Shown: positions 1 through 7,528 of the stretch, piece after piece
Layout of the letters: each line of letters starts with the position of its first letter
Position numbering within the stretch: position 1 is the first letter of the stretch
Source: an uncultured Lentisphaeria bacterium
GTDB taxonomy: Bacteria > Verrucomicrobiota > Lentisphaeria > Victivallales > Victivallaceae
Assembly: GCA_949298665.1 (NCBI GenBank)
Contig: CASFXO010000144.1
Location: 1 to 15,152, forward strand
Length of the DNA: 15,152 bases
Reading direction: 5' to 3'
Notes under the pieces: generated by a model
What the model was told of the DNA's origin: nothing
Databases searched by the model: none
The model's input: only the letters and a program-made list of their open reading frames with translations
Made by a program: the position numbers and the translations under genes

Positions 1-180
1 CTGCATCCGGGCCGACACCTGATTCCGGGCCGCCGCGAAGGACAACGGAAAACTGCCGCTGCGCTCCCAGGTCTTGAATTTCCGGAAATGCTCGGCAGTC
101 AGGGACGGAGCCTCACCGCCGAACGTCACCAGACAAAGCAAAAACAGAAAACCGCACAACGTTTTTCGCATACCGTTCAT
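1..180 (-). CDS. Exported protein, N-terminal 60 codons only (3' end outside window)
   Basis: The frame from the ATG at 180 is open to the window edge. It begins with a clear signal peptide: a basic start (MNGMRKT), a hydrophobic core (LCGFLFLLCLVTF), and likely cleavage around GGEA. The mature part begins APSLTAEHFRKFKTWERSG. A strong GGGGGAG ribosome site ends 6 bases before this ATG, and the gene starts 3 bases after the TadE-like stop, so it continues the operon. A second in-frame ATG at 171 has poorer spacing. Too little is visible to name a family. It is probably a periplasmic or outer-membrane accessory protein of the pilus. Confidence 0.78.
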   Translation of the reverse strand, partial: MNGMRKTLCGFLFLLCLVTFGGEAPSLTAEHFRKFKTWERSGSFPLSFAAARNQVSARMQ

Positions 181-183
181 CGT

Positions 184-1035
184 TCACTCCCCCACTGCCG
201 TCAGATTGCGGACATACGCCCCGTCCTGATAAATGTTGGTGCCGGACGACACCGTCGTCGTCGTTGCCGGCGCAACGGTCTCATCGTGAATCCAGTTATC
301 GCCGATGATCGCCCATACCACCTCGTCGCTCATCAGTTTTTCGGCATCCGTCCCACGCCGCAGCGGTTCCACGGACACGGTGTTCCCGGATGCGTCGAGC
401 AGGCACTCCGGCAGACGGCGCAGCACGTAGGCGCGATCCAGATCGCGATTCATCATCCCGGTACCGCCGGTATAAAAGTCCCAGCGCATTCCGGAAAACG
501 GAGACTTTTCTCCGGTCAACAGATAGGGAAACGTCAACACGCCGACCAGCGCATCCGGCATGCCGAGACTCAACTGCATCTGCGAGGAATAGAGCGCGCA
601 CCAGATATTCTGATACGACAAACCACCGCCTCCGGAAGCGTCTCCACTCTGCAATCCGACCCATTCGCTCTCGGCAATGGCCGCAGAGGAAAAAGCCGGC
701 GACTTCCCGGGGAAAAGTTCTTTGACATACGCCACCAGCGCCTGGTCGGCGGCCCGGATGTCCGCGAGGCGCGTCTGACATTCCGCGGCGCCGATCGCGG
801 TCAGATCCGGCAGCAGCCGCTGAAAACGGCCCGCCGGGTCCGCCACTGTTGCATCGTAGTCGATGGACTGAAAACGATCACCGGCCAGATGCACCAGCAT
901 CCGGTCGCTGTTCCACAGCTGAGCCTTGGACAACAACAGGTCCGAGATCAACAGCAGTCCGCCCCAGAGGCACAGATACAGCGGCGCCGCCAGAATGAAT
1001 TCCAGCAGAATGGAACCGGACTCCGCCGATTTCAT
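184..1035 (-). CDS. Second, longer TadE-like pseudopilin (283 aa)
   Basis: Prepilin-like protein. A seven-residue leader, MKSAESG, is followed by the cleavage site G|SILLEF (Glu at mature position 5) and a hydrophobic helix, ILAAPLYLCLWGGLLLISDLLL. The layout is that of the TadE gene at 6378-6974, but the protein is about 85 residues longer. It has a Gly-rich loop (SGDASGGGGLSYQN, near 145) and a Thr/Ser-rich stretch near the end (APATTTTVSSGTN). Start: the ATG at 1035 has AGGG 6 bases upstream. The ATG at 1053, in an ATGA overlap with the preceding stop, would add six residues to the leader and is also possible. The frame open to 1209 lies inside the preceding gene. Probably another TadV substrate and minor pilus component; TadF is an alternative name, but I cannot separate them. 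Confidence 0.85.
   Translation of the reverse strand: MKSAESGSILLEFILAAPLYLCLWGGLLLISDLLLSKAQLWNSDRMLVHLAGDRFQSIDYDATVADPAGRFQRLLPDLTAIGAAECQTRLADIRAADQALVAYVKELFPGKSPAFSSAAIAESEWVGLQSGDASGGGGLSYQNIWCALYSSQMQLSLGMPDALVGVLTFPYLLTGEKSPFSGMRWDFYTGGTGMMNRDLDRAYVLRRLPECLLDASGNTVSVEPLRRGTDAEKLMSDEVVWAIIGDNWIHDETVAPATTTTVSSGTNIYQDGAYVRNLTAVGE
187..193 (-). promoter_or_regulatory. Strong ribosome binding site of the left-edge gene
   Basis: GGGGGAG on the minus strand, 6 bases before the ATG at 180 and inside the last codons of the TadE-like gene. It is the main evidence that the edge frame is a real gene. Confidence 0.65.
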
Positions 1036-1041
1036 GGTGTG

Positions 1042-1045
1042 CCCT
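1042..1045 (-). promoter_or_regulatory. Ribosome binding site favouring the ATG at 1035
   Basis: AGGG on the minus strand, 6 bases before the ATG at 1035. The competing ATG at 1053 has no purine-rich site at a normal distance, though its ATGA overlap would allow translation by coupling. Confidence 0.45.
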
Positions 1046-1049
1046 GCCT

Positions 1050-2402
1050 TCATTGCGTCAAAACCCGTTTCATTTCCCGGATGGTCTTGATGCCCTGCTG
1101 CAGGCCTTCGCCGACCTCGATGATGTCCTCCCGAACCTGGGAGAGCGTCTCTTTGAGCTTGTCGCAGAATTCCTTGAGTTTCTTGATGTAATCCATGACC
1201 ATGTCGCACATTTCCTTGACGAATTCGATAAGCTGCTTGATCATCCGGGCGGCGATCTCACCGATCTGATTGAGAATCGCCTGAATCTGGCCGACCAGAT
1301 AGTCCTTCAACGCCGCCACCAGTTTATTCAGCAGATCGACGGTGATGTTCGCCAGCGCCGCCAGCTTTTCCTTGAGAGAACCGTTTCCGGTCAGCACGCC
1401 CCAGACGTTGACCGCGGTATTGAAGATGCCCTCGCCGGAGATGCCGAGCTCCTTCAGAAACGGGAACTTTTCCGTGAGTTTCTCCCACTGCTTGTCGATG
1501 GCGTCGATCAACTCCTGCCGGGCAATGGAACCGACGGTATCCTGAACCGTTCCCCAGTCGACCTTCTCACCGGCGAAGAAATGTTCCATCTCCGTCCGGA
1601 ATTTTCCCGCCTGTTCCTCTCCCACCACTTCAGCGATCTTCTCCTCTATAATATCCATGCCGGTATTCGTCAAACCGTCCAGACCATCCCGTGCCGTATT
1701 CGCGACAACCTCCTTGGCCCGGCGTTTCTGATCATCGCTCCAGTTCTGACGGTCGATCCAGTCATTGAGGGCGCCGACGGCAAGCTCGGTACCGATCTGC
1801 GTGACGTCGATCTGATCGAATTTGCCGTCACGGGCATTTTTCACGGCGGTCTTCAAGGCTTCCTGCGCCTCCTTGCCCTTCACATGCTTGGCGATCAGGT
1901 CATTCAGCTCGTTCTCCAGAGAATCCGCCACGCCGGCAACGCCGCGCTCCAGATAGGCGTCGATGGCGCGGTTGATGGCGGCCGCATCCCCCGGATCCAG
2001 TTCCCTGGTGATCCGGTGTTTCAGGGCATCCACCGTCACCTGTTTGGTAATTGCCCTGAAATCAACCTGATCCGCCTGACCGTTCCGGATTTTACCGAGC
2101 GCGTCCTTCAACAGGGCCCGGGACTGCTCGCCGCTGACAAAATCATCGATCAGCTTCTCCGCCGCTTTCCGCCATGCGTTCGCCTGCATGCCCTCGCTCG
2201 CCTGCATCAAGCTGTCGATGTTGCGCCCGAGCGCCGCGGACTCGTTGCTGCCCATGATTCCGCTCAGAATCTGCTTCAAGGTGGAGACCGCCAGCACCTG
2301 CCGTTTCGCCGCGCTTCCGGAAGCCGTGTTTTCCGCCGCCGCCGCACCGCCCAGCAACATCCACGCCGCAAGGAAGAGCCCCAGAAATTTGCCCATCTTC
2401 AT
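1050..2402 (-). CDS. Exported helical protein with ~85-residue tandem repeats and C-terminal coiled coil
   Basis: 450 residues, unrecognised family. A signal peptide spans about 1-23 (MKMGKFLGLFLAAWMLLGGA, then AAA|EN). Residues 62-303 are a divergent tandem repeat with a period of about 85. LLKDALGKIRNGQADQVDF (from 97), ALKTAVKNARDGKFDQIDV (from 182) and FRTEMEHFFAGEKVDWGTV (from 268) align with one another, and residues 62-96 resemble the second half of a unit. Residues 343-450 are almost wholly amphipathic helix (QIQAILNQIGEIAARMIKQ, DYIKKLKEFCDKLKETLSQ), with Cys399 and Cys413 two heptads apart. The start at 2402 overlaps the preceding stop as ATGA, with GAAGG 7 bases upstream. The product should be periplasmic or secreted. 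It could be a structural spacer, a lineage-specific accessory of the pilus, or secreted cargo; the sequence does not decide. Confidence 0.82.
   Translation of the reverse strand: MKMGKFLGLFLAAWMLLGGAAAAENTASGSAAKRQVLAVSTLKQILSGIMGSNESAALGRNIDSLMQASEGMQANAWRKAAEKLIDDFVSGEQSRALLKDALGKIRNGQADQVDFRAITKQVTVDALKHRITRELDPGDAAAINRAIDAYLERGVAGVADSLENELNDLIAKHVKGKEAQEALKTAVKNARDGKFDQIDVTQIGTELAVGALNDWIDRQNWSDDQKRRAKEVVANTARDGLDGLTNTGMDIIEEKIAEVVGEEQAGKFRTEMEHFFAGEKVDWGTVQDTVGSIARQELIDAIDKQWEKLTEKFPFLKELGISGEGIFNTAVNVWGVLTGNGSLKEKLAALANITVDLLNKLVAALKDYLVGQIQAILNQIGEIAARMIKQLIEFVKEMCDMVMDYIKKLKEFCDKLKETLSQVREDIIEVGEGLQQGIKTIREMKRVLTQ
1488..2219 (-). repeat. Protein-level tandem repeat, about 3 units of ~85 residues
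   Basis: Coding repeats within the exported helical protein. Unit 1 begins at 2114, unit 2 at 1859 and a partial unit 3 at 1601; a leading half unit begins at 2219. The shared pattern is LKxAxxxxRxGxxDQxDxxxI, then a second amphipathic helix pair. Similarity is clear at protein level only; the DNA has diverged, so this is an old duplication. Confidence 0.65.
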
Positions 2403-3394
2403 TTCGCCACCTTCGTCCGGGAATTCCAGATCTTCATGAAATCCTCCGCCCGATCCAGATCGTACCATTCAAAAATCGTCCGGCGCCAGCCGCCGCCCAG
2501 ACTCATGGTGGCGAACAGCCGCGGCACCTCGCCGTTGACGAAGAGGTACAGCCGTCCCTCACTGGAGGGGATGTAACCATAGGGCACAAACCCCTGTCGC
2601 AGCAGCGGGTCCAGTTTCAGAAACGCCTCGATCAGCGGCCGGTTTTCCGACGTGGTGAACACCGGAAAGAAATTGCGCCCGTCCCCGTTCTGGAGGAATC
2701 CGGCCATCTCCCACGCCTCCCGGTAACGCGCCTGATCGTGCAGCAGCATGGAATACATTTTCAGCCGCAGCGCGGAACGTGCTTGAATGGTACGGAGATT
2801 GGCGGCCAGCCGTCCCCCCGGATTCCGCTCCAGTCGAGTGGCGGCGGCGCCGCCGGAAAAGAGTTTCTCAAAATGCCGACGGGTCTTTTCCTGCAACGCC
2901 ATGACCGACACCGTCAACGGCTCCCGCTCCGGCAGGACGCTGCCGTACTCCGGTTTTTCGGGAACCGCCTCGCCGCGGAACAATTCCCCGCAGAGAAAAT
3001 CGAACTCCCGCACCCGGGGAATGTCCGGCAATCCCCGGCTGTAGGTCAGCAGAATCGCATCCCACCAGGGATTGTAGTATCCGGTAACCCCGCCCGCTTC
3101 GGAAAACGCCCCCCGGAAAATCAGCGCTCCCAGAAAAAAATCCCGCAACTGCTCCCGCGAAAAATCCCGCGTGAAATTCTCCCAGCGCAATTTCGCCAGA
3201 TTGTCGAAAAAACCGTTCACCGCCATCTGCGGATCCCGCGCCGCCATGGTACGAAACGCATCTTCCGTCGCGGCCATCTTCGCGAAAACCGCCGTCTCCT
3301 GCTGTACCGTCCCCGACTCCGCCTTGTCTCCGGTACCGGCAACGCAGAGCGTTCCCGCGCACACGAGCGCCATTCCCAGTAGCTGCATTCTCAT
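2399..3394 (-). CDS. Exported protein of unknown function
   Basis: I do not recognise this family. The predicted protein is 331 residues, with an N-terminal signal peptide (MRMQLLGMALVCAGTLCVAG) and likely cleavage near residue 20 (VAG|TG). The Cys residues in the signal do not form a convincing lipobox. The mature part looks globular and mixed helical, with aromatic-rich patches (YYNPWWDAILLTYSRG near 106-121, GGGWRRTIFEWYDLDRAEDF near 300-320). Start choice: the ATG at 3394, 20 bases after the tadG stop, has AAGGA 11 bases upstream and gives a clean signal peptide. The in-frame ATG at 3430 would overlap tadG by 16 bases and has no ribosome site. A still longer frame to 3661 lies inside tadG and is not credible. 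The 3' end overlaps the next gene as ATGA. Being co-encoded with the pilus genes suggests a periplasmic or outer-membrane accessory role. Confidence 0.8.
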   Translation of the reverse strand: MRMQLLGMALVCAGTLCVAGTGDKAESGTVQQETAVFAKMAATEDAFRTMAARDPQMAVNGFFDNLAKLRWENFTRDFSREQLRDFFLGALIFRGAFSEAGGVTGYYNPWWDAILLTYSRGLPDIPRVREFDFLCGELFRGEAVPEKPEYGSVLPEREPLTVSVMALQEKTRRHFEKLFSGGAAATRLERNPGGRLAANLRTIQARSALRLKMYSMLLHDQARYREAWEMAGFLQNGDGRNFFPVFTTSENRPLIEAFLKLDPLLRQGFVPYGYIPSSEGRLYLFVNGEVPRLFATMSLGGGWRRTIFEWYDLDRAEDFMKIWNSRTKVAK

Positions 3395-3414
3395 TGTTTC
3401 CGTGATCCTTTTTT

Positions 3415-6381
3415 TCAGTAAACTCTCCATTGAAAGAGCAAATCCCGATTGCTCACTTCCATCGCGCCGTTCCGATTCACCCGGTTCTGCGGGATGCCCA
3501 GCGCCGGCCGGCCGTCGTCGCTGAGCCGCTGCCAGGCGGTATTGAGGAACGGATTCTGCGCCGTCCCGCCCGCATTTTCCCAGCGACCGTTCCGGGAGGC
3601 GCTGCGGGCGTAACGCAGAGGAATGAGCGTGGCATCCCAGTCGGGCGTGCAGAGATTCCACTGCCGCGCCAGTTTGTCGGCATTTTCCGGCACGCAGACG
3701 CAGCCGATCCCCAGATCGGCAGCAGCGGACGGATTTCTCCAGGTCAACTGATCGGTCTCCGCCGAATCGTCGAAATACTGGGCGTATTCCCGGACATCGA
3801 CGGTGTGAGGATAGCGGACCCCCGCCCGGGCCGCACTCATGGCGGTGAAATAATTACTCTCCTCGCCCAGCTCCGTCGGCTGTCGGAAAACGCTTCCCCA
3901 GCCTTTTTCCGCCCTGCCCAGCAGCCACGCCAGGGGATTCGTCTGTTTTTCGGCAACGCCGATGATGATGGAGCCCTGGCCGTTGAAATACTTTTCGTTC
4001 AGAATCCACGGCCTGGCGGGAAATCCGGCGTAACGCTGATCCCAGATTTCCCGGTCGTCCCCGTAGATGCGGGCGTGCCCGACAAACAGAAAGCCGCTCT
4101 CGTTCGAAGGCACGACGGCACAGCTGCGGTAATCCTCGCGGGAACGGGAGAAAACCGATCCGGGCAACAGCTGCCGAAACTGCTCGAACATCCCGGAAGC
4201 ATCCCATGTATGCTCCAGATAACCGTGGGACGGCCCGTCGGTATCCTGCCGGTCCAACGGCGGCAGATATTGACCGATCGCCGGAATGATGGACAGTTCG
4301 TGCGGCTTGCCGCAGAACCATTTGGGAAACCCGATATGCTGCCGGAACTTGGCCCCGGTCCACTTGATGCGGTACCGGCACAGCCACTTGGAACTCGCCC
4401 AGCGGTATTGAGAATAAAGCGCCACGGACTCCGCCACGGTCTGGCACATCGCCGGCACCGCGTCCTCGTCGTAGCTGTTGACGCAGGAGGGATTGACGTC
4501 CAGAAACTGGTCAAACTGGGAAAATACCTGATTGAAGACACTGTCCACCACCTGGTTGATCAGTGAGTCCACTGCGGAAATGCCCGTGGCGGCCAATTGA
4601 ATTGCCGGCATTTTCCCGGGCCAGGAGAAGAGATGATTCCCCCGGTCCACCCGGTGCAGACCGCCGATGAACCCTTCCCCCGTTTCGTTCAGATTGGCGT
4701 CCTTGTAAACACGCATGATCCCGAAATCGCCTTCCGACCCCACGTTCTGCCGGCCCGTGACGTTGCCCGGCATCACGCGATAAGTCGACAGCGGCGTCGC
4801 CGCGATCAGATCCTGATCCGTCGCACCGGTCAACGCGTACTGCGCGCCGCCCCGGATCATCCATTGATCCAGGCCGCCGGTCTGATATTTGCCGTCGCTG
4901 TCCTGCCGGATGTCCCAGCTCCGGGAACCGTTCCGGTCTTCTATTTCGCACTTGAAGTAATCCGCCAGAGTGGTGTGGGGAGTATCCCAGTTTTTCCGGT
5001 CGCGACCCATTTCCAGAAAGACCCGTTCACCCGCCTCCGTATTGGGCAGGGCGGAGAAGAAAGTGGCGGCCGTTTGACTGGAATTCAGATCGTAAGGGTC
5101 CATGGCCAGCGGACAGGTGATGGAATAACGGTAATCTTCGGCCGTCGCGTTGCGGTCATACAGCCAGAGGTTTTTCTGCAGCATGATTTTCGCCGCGGCC
5201 TGCATGGAGGAATACATGTTGGCGTTGATGGCCGACAACGCCAGATTCAGCATGCTGAGGTTGCTTTTGTCGTAATCGATCAGCCGTCCCAGCTGGGCGC
5301 CCCACCCGGCGGCGGCTCCGGTAGCGGCCACGGACTGCGGGGGATTTGTGCCGGCGGTCGCTGCCATCGACGACGATGACGACGATGTCGACGGCGCCGG
5401 ATACGTCGTGGGAATCCCTGCCGACACCGACGCCCCGCCGACGCCGGTCACCAGATAAACACGCTGCTCCGGACTCAGCGACTGATACCATGCATAGAAC
5501 TTCTCATAAAATTCGCCCGTAGGCTCATAGGCCGTCCCGGTATAGGTGGTAAAAGCCGTTACCACCTTCTCCAGCGCCGCTTCCGCCGCGGTCCCATCCG
5601 CATTGTCGACGCAGCCGTACTGCGCCAGCCAGCTCTCATAACTGCCCCACTGGGAAGAAGCGCCGGACTGCCGGTAATACTCCTTCAGATCCTCATTGAG
5701 GTTCTCAGCCGTTTCATCCGGGTCGTAAGTATCGTCGCCTCCCCCGTTCCCGGGAGCGGGGGCACTGGTCGCAAGCATGCCGCCGTTGTCATCATACACC
5801 ATCATCGGAGTGATGATCGCCTGCAGATCCGCCAGGGAAATCTCCCGGCCGTTGAGCAGCAGGGTATCGCGCCGGTCGACCCCCAGCCCGCACCACCAGC
5901 CGTTGGCCGGGGTATGGCTTTTGCATTTCGGCCAGCCGAAGCGGCGGCTGGCGGTCCGAACGTAGGTCGGAATGGGATACGGGTCCACGGTGGTGAAGGA
6001 GATCTGGGAATAGAAATTCGCGGCATTGACGCTGTCCTCACAGAAACGTTCATAAGTCAGCCGCAACCAACGGTACGTGATGTAATCCATCTGACGCCGC
6101 GTCATCTGCACATAGGTCCAGCTCATAGCCCGGTTAACCGTCGCCATCCGGGAAAGTCCGTCCGCCTGCACCACCGCGGCGGAATAGGCGGCGGCGTCGG
6201 CGGCGTTCTGCAGACGGATTTTCCGATACACGCTGTCGCCCACGGCATAGACCGAAAGCACGGTGATGAACAGAAACAGAAAGACCGCCAGGGTGATCAT
6301 CAGCGCCGCGCCGTCCTGATCGTCTTTGAGGGACAGCGTCTTGCGCCAGGCGAACCGCAGGATTCGGACCGTCATGCTCAT
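3415..6381 (-). CDS. tadG: Very large TadG-like protein
   Basis: 988 residues. The N-terminus is a TadG-like module (Flp pilus-assembly TadG N-terminal type). A basic cytoplasmic stretch leads to DQDGAALMITLAVF, one membrane helix (about 25-46), then RLQNAADAAAYSAAVVQADG (about 56-75), the characteristic small-residue pattern after the helix. The rest, over 900 residues, should be extracytoplasmic. It contains an acidic Gly-rich loop (GGGDDTYDPDETAE, near 215), a Ser run (near 330-338) and many Trp/Tyr residues. I see no von Willebrand A MIDAS motif, which many TadG proteins carry. It is about twice the usual TadG length. Start: the ATG at 6381 overlaps the tadE stop as ATGA. An earlier in-frame ATG at 6399 has its GGAG only 2 bases away, so it is less likely. 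Probably a surface-exposed tip or adhesin component, by inference. Confidence 0.82.
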   Translation of the reverse strand: MSMTVRILRFAWRKTLSLKDDQDGAALMITLAVFLFLFITVLSVYAVGDSVYRKIRLQNAADAAAYSAAVVQADGLSRMATVNRAMSWTYVQMTRRQMDYITYRWLRLTYERFCEDSVNAANFYSQISFTTVDPYPIPTYVRTASRRFGWPKCKSHTPANGWWCGLGVDRRDTLLLNGREISLADLQAIITPMMVYDDNGGMLATSAPAPGNGGGDDTYDPDETAENLNEDLKEYYRQSGASSQWGSYESWLAQYGCVDNADGTAAEAALEKVVTAFTTYTGTAYEPTGEFYEKFYAWYQSLSPEQRVYLVTGVGGASVSAGIPTTYPAPSTSSSSSSMAATAGTNPPQSVAATGAAAGWGAQLGRLIDYDKSNLSMLNLALSAINANMYSSMQAAAKIMLQKNLWLYDRNATAEDYRYSITCPLAMDPYDLNSSQTAATFFSALPNTEAGERVFLEMGRDRKNWDTPHTTLADYFKCEIEDRNGSRSWDIRQDSDGKYQTGGLDQWMIRGGAQYALTGATDQDLIAATPLSTYRVMPGNVTGRQNVGSEGDFGIMRVYKDANLNETGEGFIGGLHRVDRGNHLFSWPGKMPAIQLAATGISAVDSLINQVVDSVFNQVFSQFDQFLDVNPSCVNSYDEDAVPAMCQTVAESVALYSQYRWASSKWLCRYRIKWTGAKFRQHIGFPKWFCGKPHELSIIPAIGQYLPPLDRQDTDGPSHGYLEHTWDASGMFEQFRQLLPGSVFSRSREDYRSCAVVPSNESGFLFVGHARIYGDDREIWDQRYAGFPARPWILNEKYFNGQGSIIIGVAEKQTNPLAWLLGRAEKGWGSVFRQPTELGEESNYFTAMSAARAGVRYPHTVDVREYAQYFDDSAETDQLTWRNPSAAADLGIGCVCVPENADKLARQWNLCTPDWDATLIPLRYARSASRNGRWENAGGTAQNPFLNTAWQRLSDDGRPALGIPQNRVNRNGAMEVSNRDLLFQWRVY
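5368..5391 (-). repeat. In-frame Ser codon run inside the TadG-like gene
   Basis: Eight consecutive codons read Ser-Thr then six Ser, mostly TCG. On the plus strand this is a short imperfect CGA/TGA trinucleotide tract. It lies in a Pro/Ser/Ala-rich linker, so a change in repeat number would alter linker length without breaking the frame. Confidence 0.6.
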
Positions 6382-6974
6382 GGCTGGACATTGCTCCAAT
6401 TTTGCTTATCTTCCGCGGACGCTCCCGGGAAAGAGGCGGTGGACCAGGGACACGGCAATGTGCAGCTCGCCTTGACCGCGAGCGTCGACCCGGCGCCGCC
6501 GGACGAAGAGGCGGCGGCTCCCCTCCCCGTCCGGGAAACGGGAGCCGTCGCTCCGGCCAGAGTCCACTGCGGTTCTTCCCCCGCCCCGGCGAGTGCGAAA
6601 AAAGTATTGACATACGGCACGATCAACGGGTACCGGTAGACGACCGACGCCTTGACGGCCGGCAGCGGCACTCCGCCGTTCCGATTTCCGCCGGGAGCGG
6701 TATCCACGGTCACGGAAACGGACGACTTCCGGAATTCCGGATGGAGCACGTCCGACAGTGCCAGACAGGCGGCCGCGTATGCCGCCGTCTCCTGATCCCC
6801 CGGCGGATAGACGATCGCGGCCCGCGCCCCCGAATAGGCGGCGTAACTGGTCAGGAACTTCGCGCGCCAGATCAGCGACAGCTGAATCAGTCCGAGAATC
6901 AGAAACAGCAGAATCGGCATGATCAATACGAATTCCATGAGCATGGTCCCTTTCTCTCCCGCGGATTTTTTCAT
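6378..6974 (-). CDS. tadE: TadE-type minor pseudopilin (198 aa)
   Basis: TadE-like pseudopilin. It has a nine-residue basic leader (MKKSAGEKG), then the cleavage site G|TMLMEF with Glu at mature position 5, and a hydrophobic helix (VLIMPILLFLILGLIQLSLIW). The region after the helix (KFLTSYAAYSGARAAIV) matches the TadE pattern in which small residues alternate with Tyr/Ala. The C-terminal part has a Gly/Ser/Ala-rich segment (SRTGRGAAASSSGGAGS) and two Cys near residues 170-174. Start at 6974: it overlaps the tadV stop as ATGA and has a strong GGAGG 6 bases upstream (6981-6985). The open frame extends further upstream but only inside tadV. The product is presumably processed by TadV and acts in pilus initiation or at the tip. 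Confidence 0.9.
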   Translation of the reverse strand: MKKSAGEKGTMLMEFVLIMPILLFLILGLIQLSLIWRAKFLTSYAAYSGARAAIVYPPGDQETAAYAAACLALSDVLHPEFRKSSVSVTVDTAPGGNRNGGVPLPAVKASVVYRYPLIVPYVNTFFALAGAGEEPQWTLAGATAPVSRTGRGAAASSSGGAGSTLAVKASCTLPCPWSTASFPGASAEDKQNWSNVQP

Positions 6975-7519
6975 TGGCCGCCTCCGCTCTGCCGGGCGAT
7001 TTCCACGATCAGCGTGGCCCAGGTCCCGACGGCGATCGCTCCGCCGAAGGGTACCCGGACCCGCTCGTCGTCGCGCGGCGGCAGTGCGGCCCGTCCTGCC
7101 CGACGGTCGTACCGCCAGTCGCAAAGCGAACGGAACAGATGCCGGAGCCTGCTGCCGCTGGCCAGACCGGCCGTCAGCATGACCGCCATCAGCACCAGCC
7201 CGGCCACGGAAGTGGCCAGCAGCAGCAGCGGAATCCGGGCCGCGCCCAGCACGGTGCCGCAGGCGGCCAGCATTTTCACGTCCCCGCCGCCCGCCCCGCG
7301 AAGATAGAACGGCAGCAGCAGAAACGCCCCCGCCAGAAGACCGCCGGCAAGCCCGTTGAGCAGCAGCGGCCATCCGCCGTACCCCAGCCGCCAGACCGCC
7401 GCAACCGTCATCAGACCGAACGTCAGAAAATTCGGCAGTTTCCGATACCGGCAGTCATAATAGCAGAGCACTGCCAGACAGGGCGTCAGAGCCGCAAAAA
7501 TCCCCCAAGCATGCGTCAT
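6971..7519 (-). CDS. tadV: TadV/CpaA-type prepilin peptidase (A24 family)
   Basis: Integral-membrane aspartyl protease that removes the leader of Flp and TadE-type prepilins on the cytoplasmic side. It has 182 residues, the usual size for TadV, with no N-methyltransferase domain. Both catalytic Asp residues of the A24 family are visible: D22 in YYDCRYRKLPN and D80 in GGGDVKM. Hydrophobic segments lie at about 7-20, 31-47, 51-72, 84-119 and near the C-terminus (GGAIAVGTWATLI), consistent with a 5-6 helix topology. A short basic loop (about 122-150) is hydrophilic. It starts 9 bases after the flp gene and its stop overlaps the next start as ATGA, so protease and substrates are translated from the same message. 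Confidence in the family is high; four substrates with G|xxxxE sites are encoded nearby. Confidence 0.94.
   Translation of the reverse strand: MTHAWGIFAALTPCLAVLCYYDCRYRKLPNFLTFGLMTVAAVWRLGYGGWPLLLNGLAGGLLAGAFLLLPFYLRGAGGGDVKMLAACGTVLGAARIPLLLLATSVAGLVLMAVMLTAGLASGSRLRHLFRSLCDWRYDRRAGRAALPPRDDERVRVPFGGAIAVGTWATLIVEIARQSGGGQ
6981..6985 (-). promoter_or_regulatory. Ribosome binding site of tadE
   Basis: GGAGG on the minus strand, 6 bases before the ATG at 6974. It fixes the tadE start at the ATGA overlap with tadV and rules out the longer in-frame extension to 7373. Confidence 0.7.
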
Positions 7520-7528
7520 CGCCGGCCG

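Noticed and set aside
1053..2576. Long open frame on the plus strand (507 codons) opposite the repeat protein
   Set aside because: It is the antisense shadow of a GC-rich gene. The product has no coherent hydrophobic or domain pattern, while the minus-strand frame has a signal peptide, repeats and ATGA junctions. The same applies to the other long plus-strand frames, for example 10546-12006 and 12156-13190.
3340..3394. Lipoprotein signal in the exported protein (Cys residues at the end of the hydrophobic core)
   Set aside because: The residues before each Cys (GTL and ALV) do not fit the usual lipobox, which needs a small residue at -1. An ordinary signal peptidase I site is more likely.
3395..3661. 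Upstream extension of the exported protein gene to a start at 3661
   Set aside because: It would overlap the TadG-like gene by almost 250 bases, adds a sequence with no signal-peptide character and has no supporting ribosome site.
5560..5740. Possible EF-hand-like calcium loops in the TadG-like protein (DDTYDPDETAE and DNADGTAAEA)
   Set aside because: Spacing of the acidic residues does not match a full EF-hand or dockerin loop, and no flanking helix pair is evident. They are more likely acidic linkers.
6975..7373. Upstream extension of tadE to 7373
   Set aside because: It is the shadow of tadV. The ATG at 6974 has a GGAGG site and an ATGA overlap.
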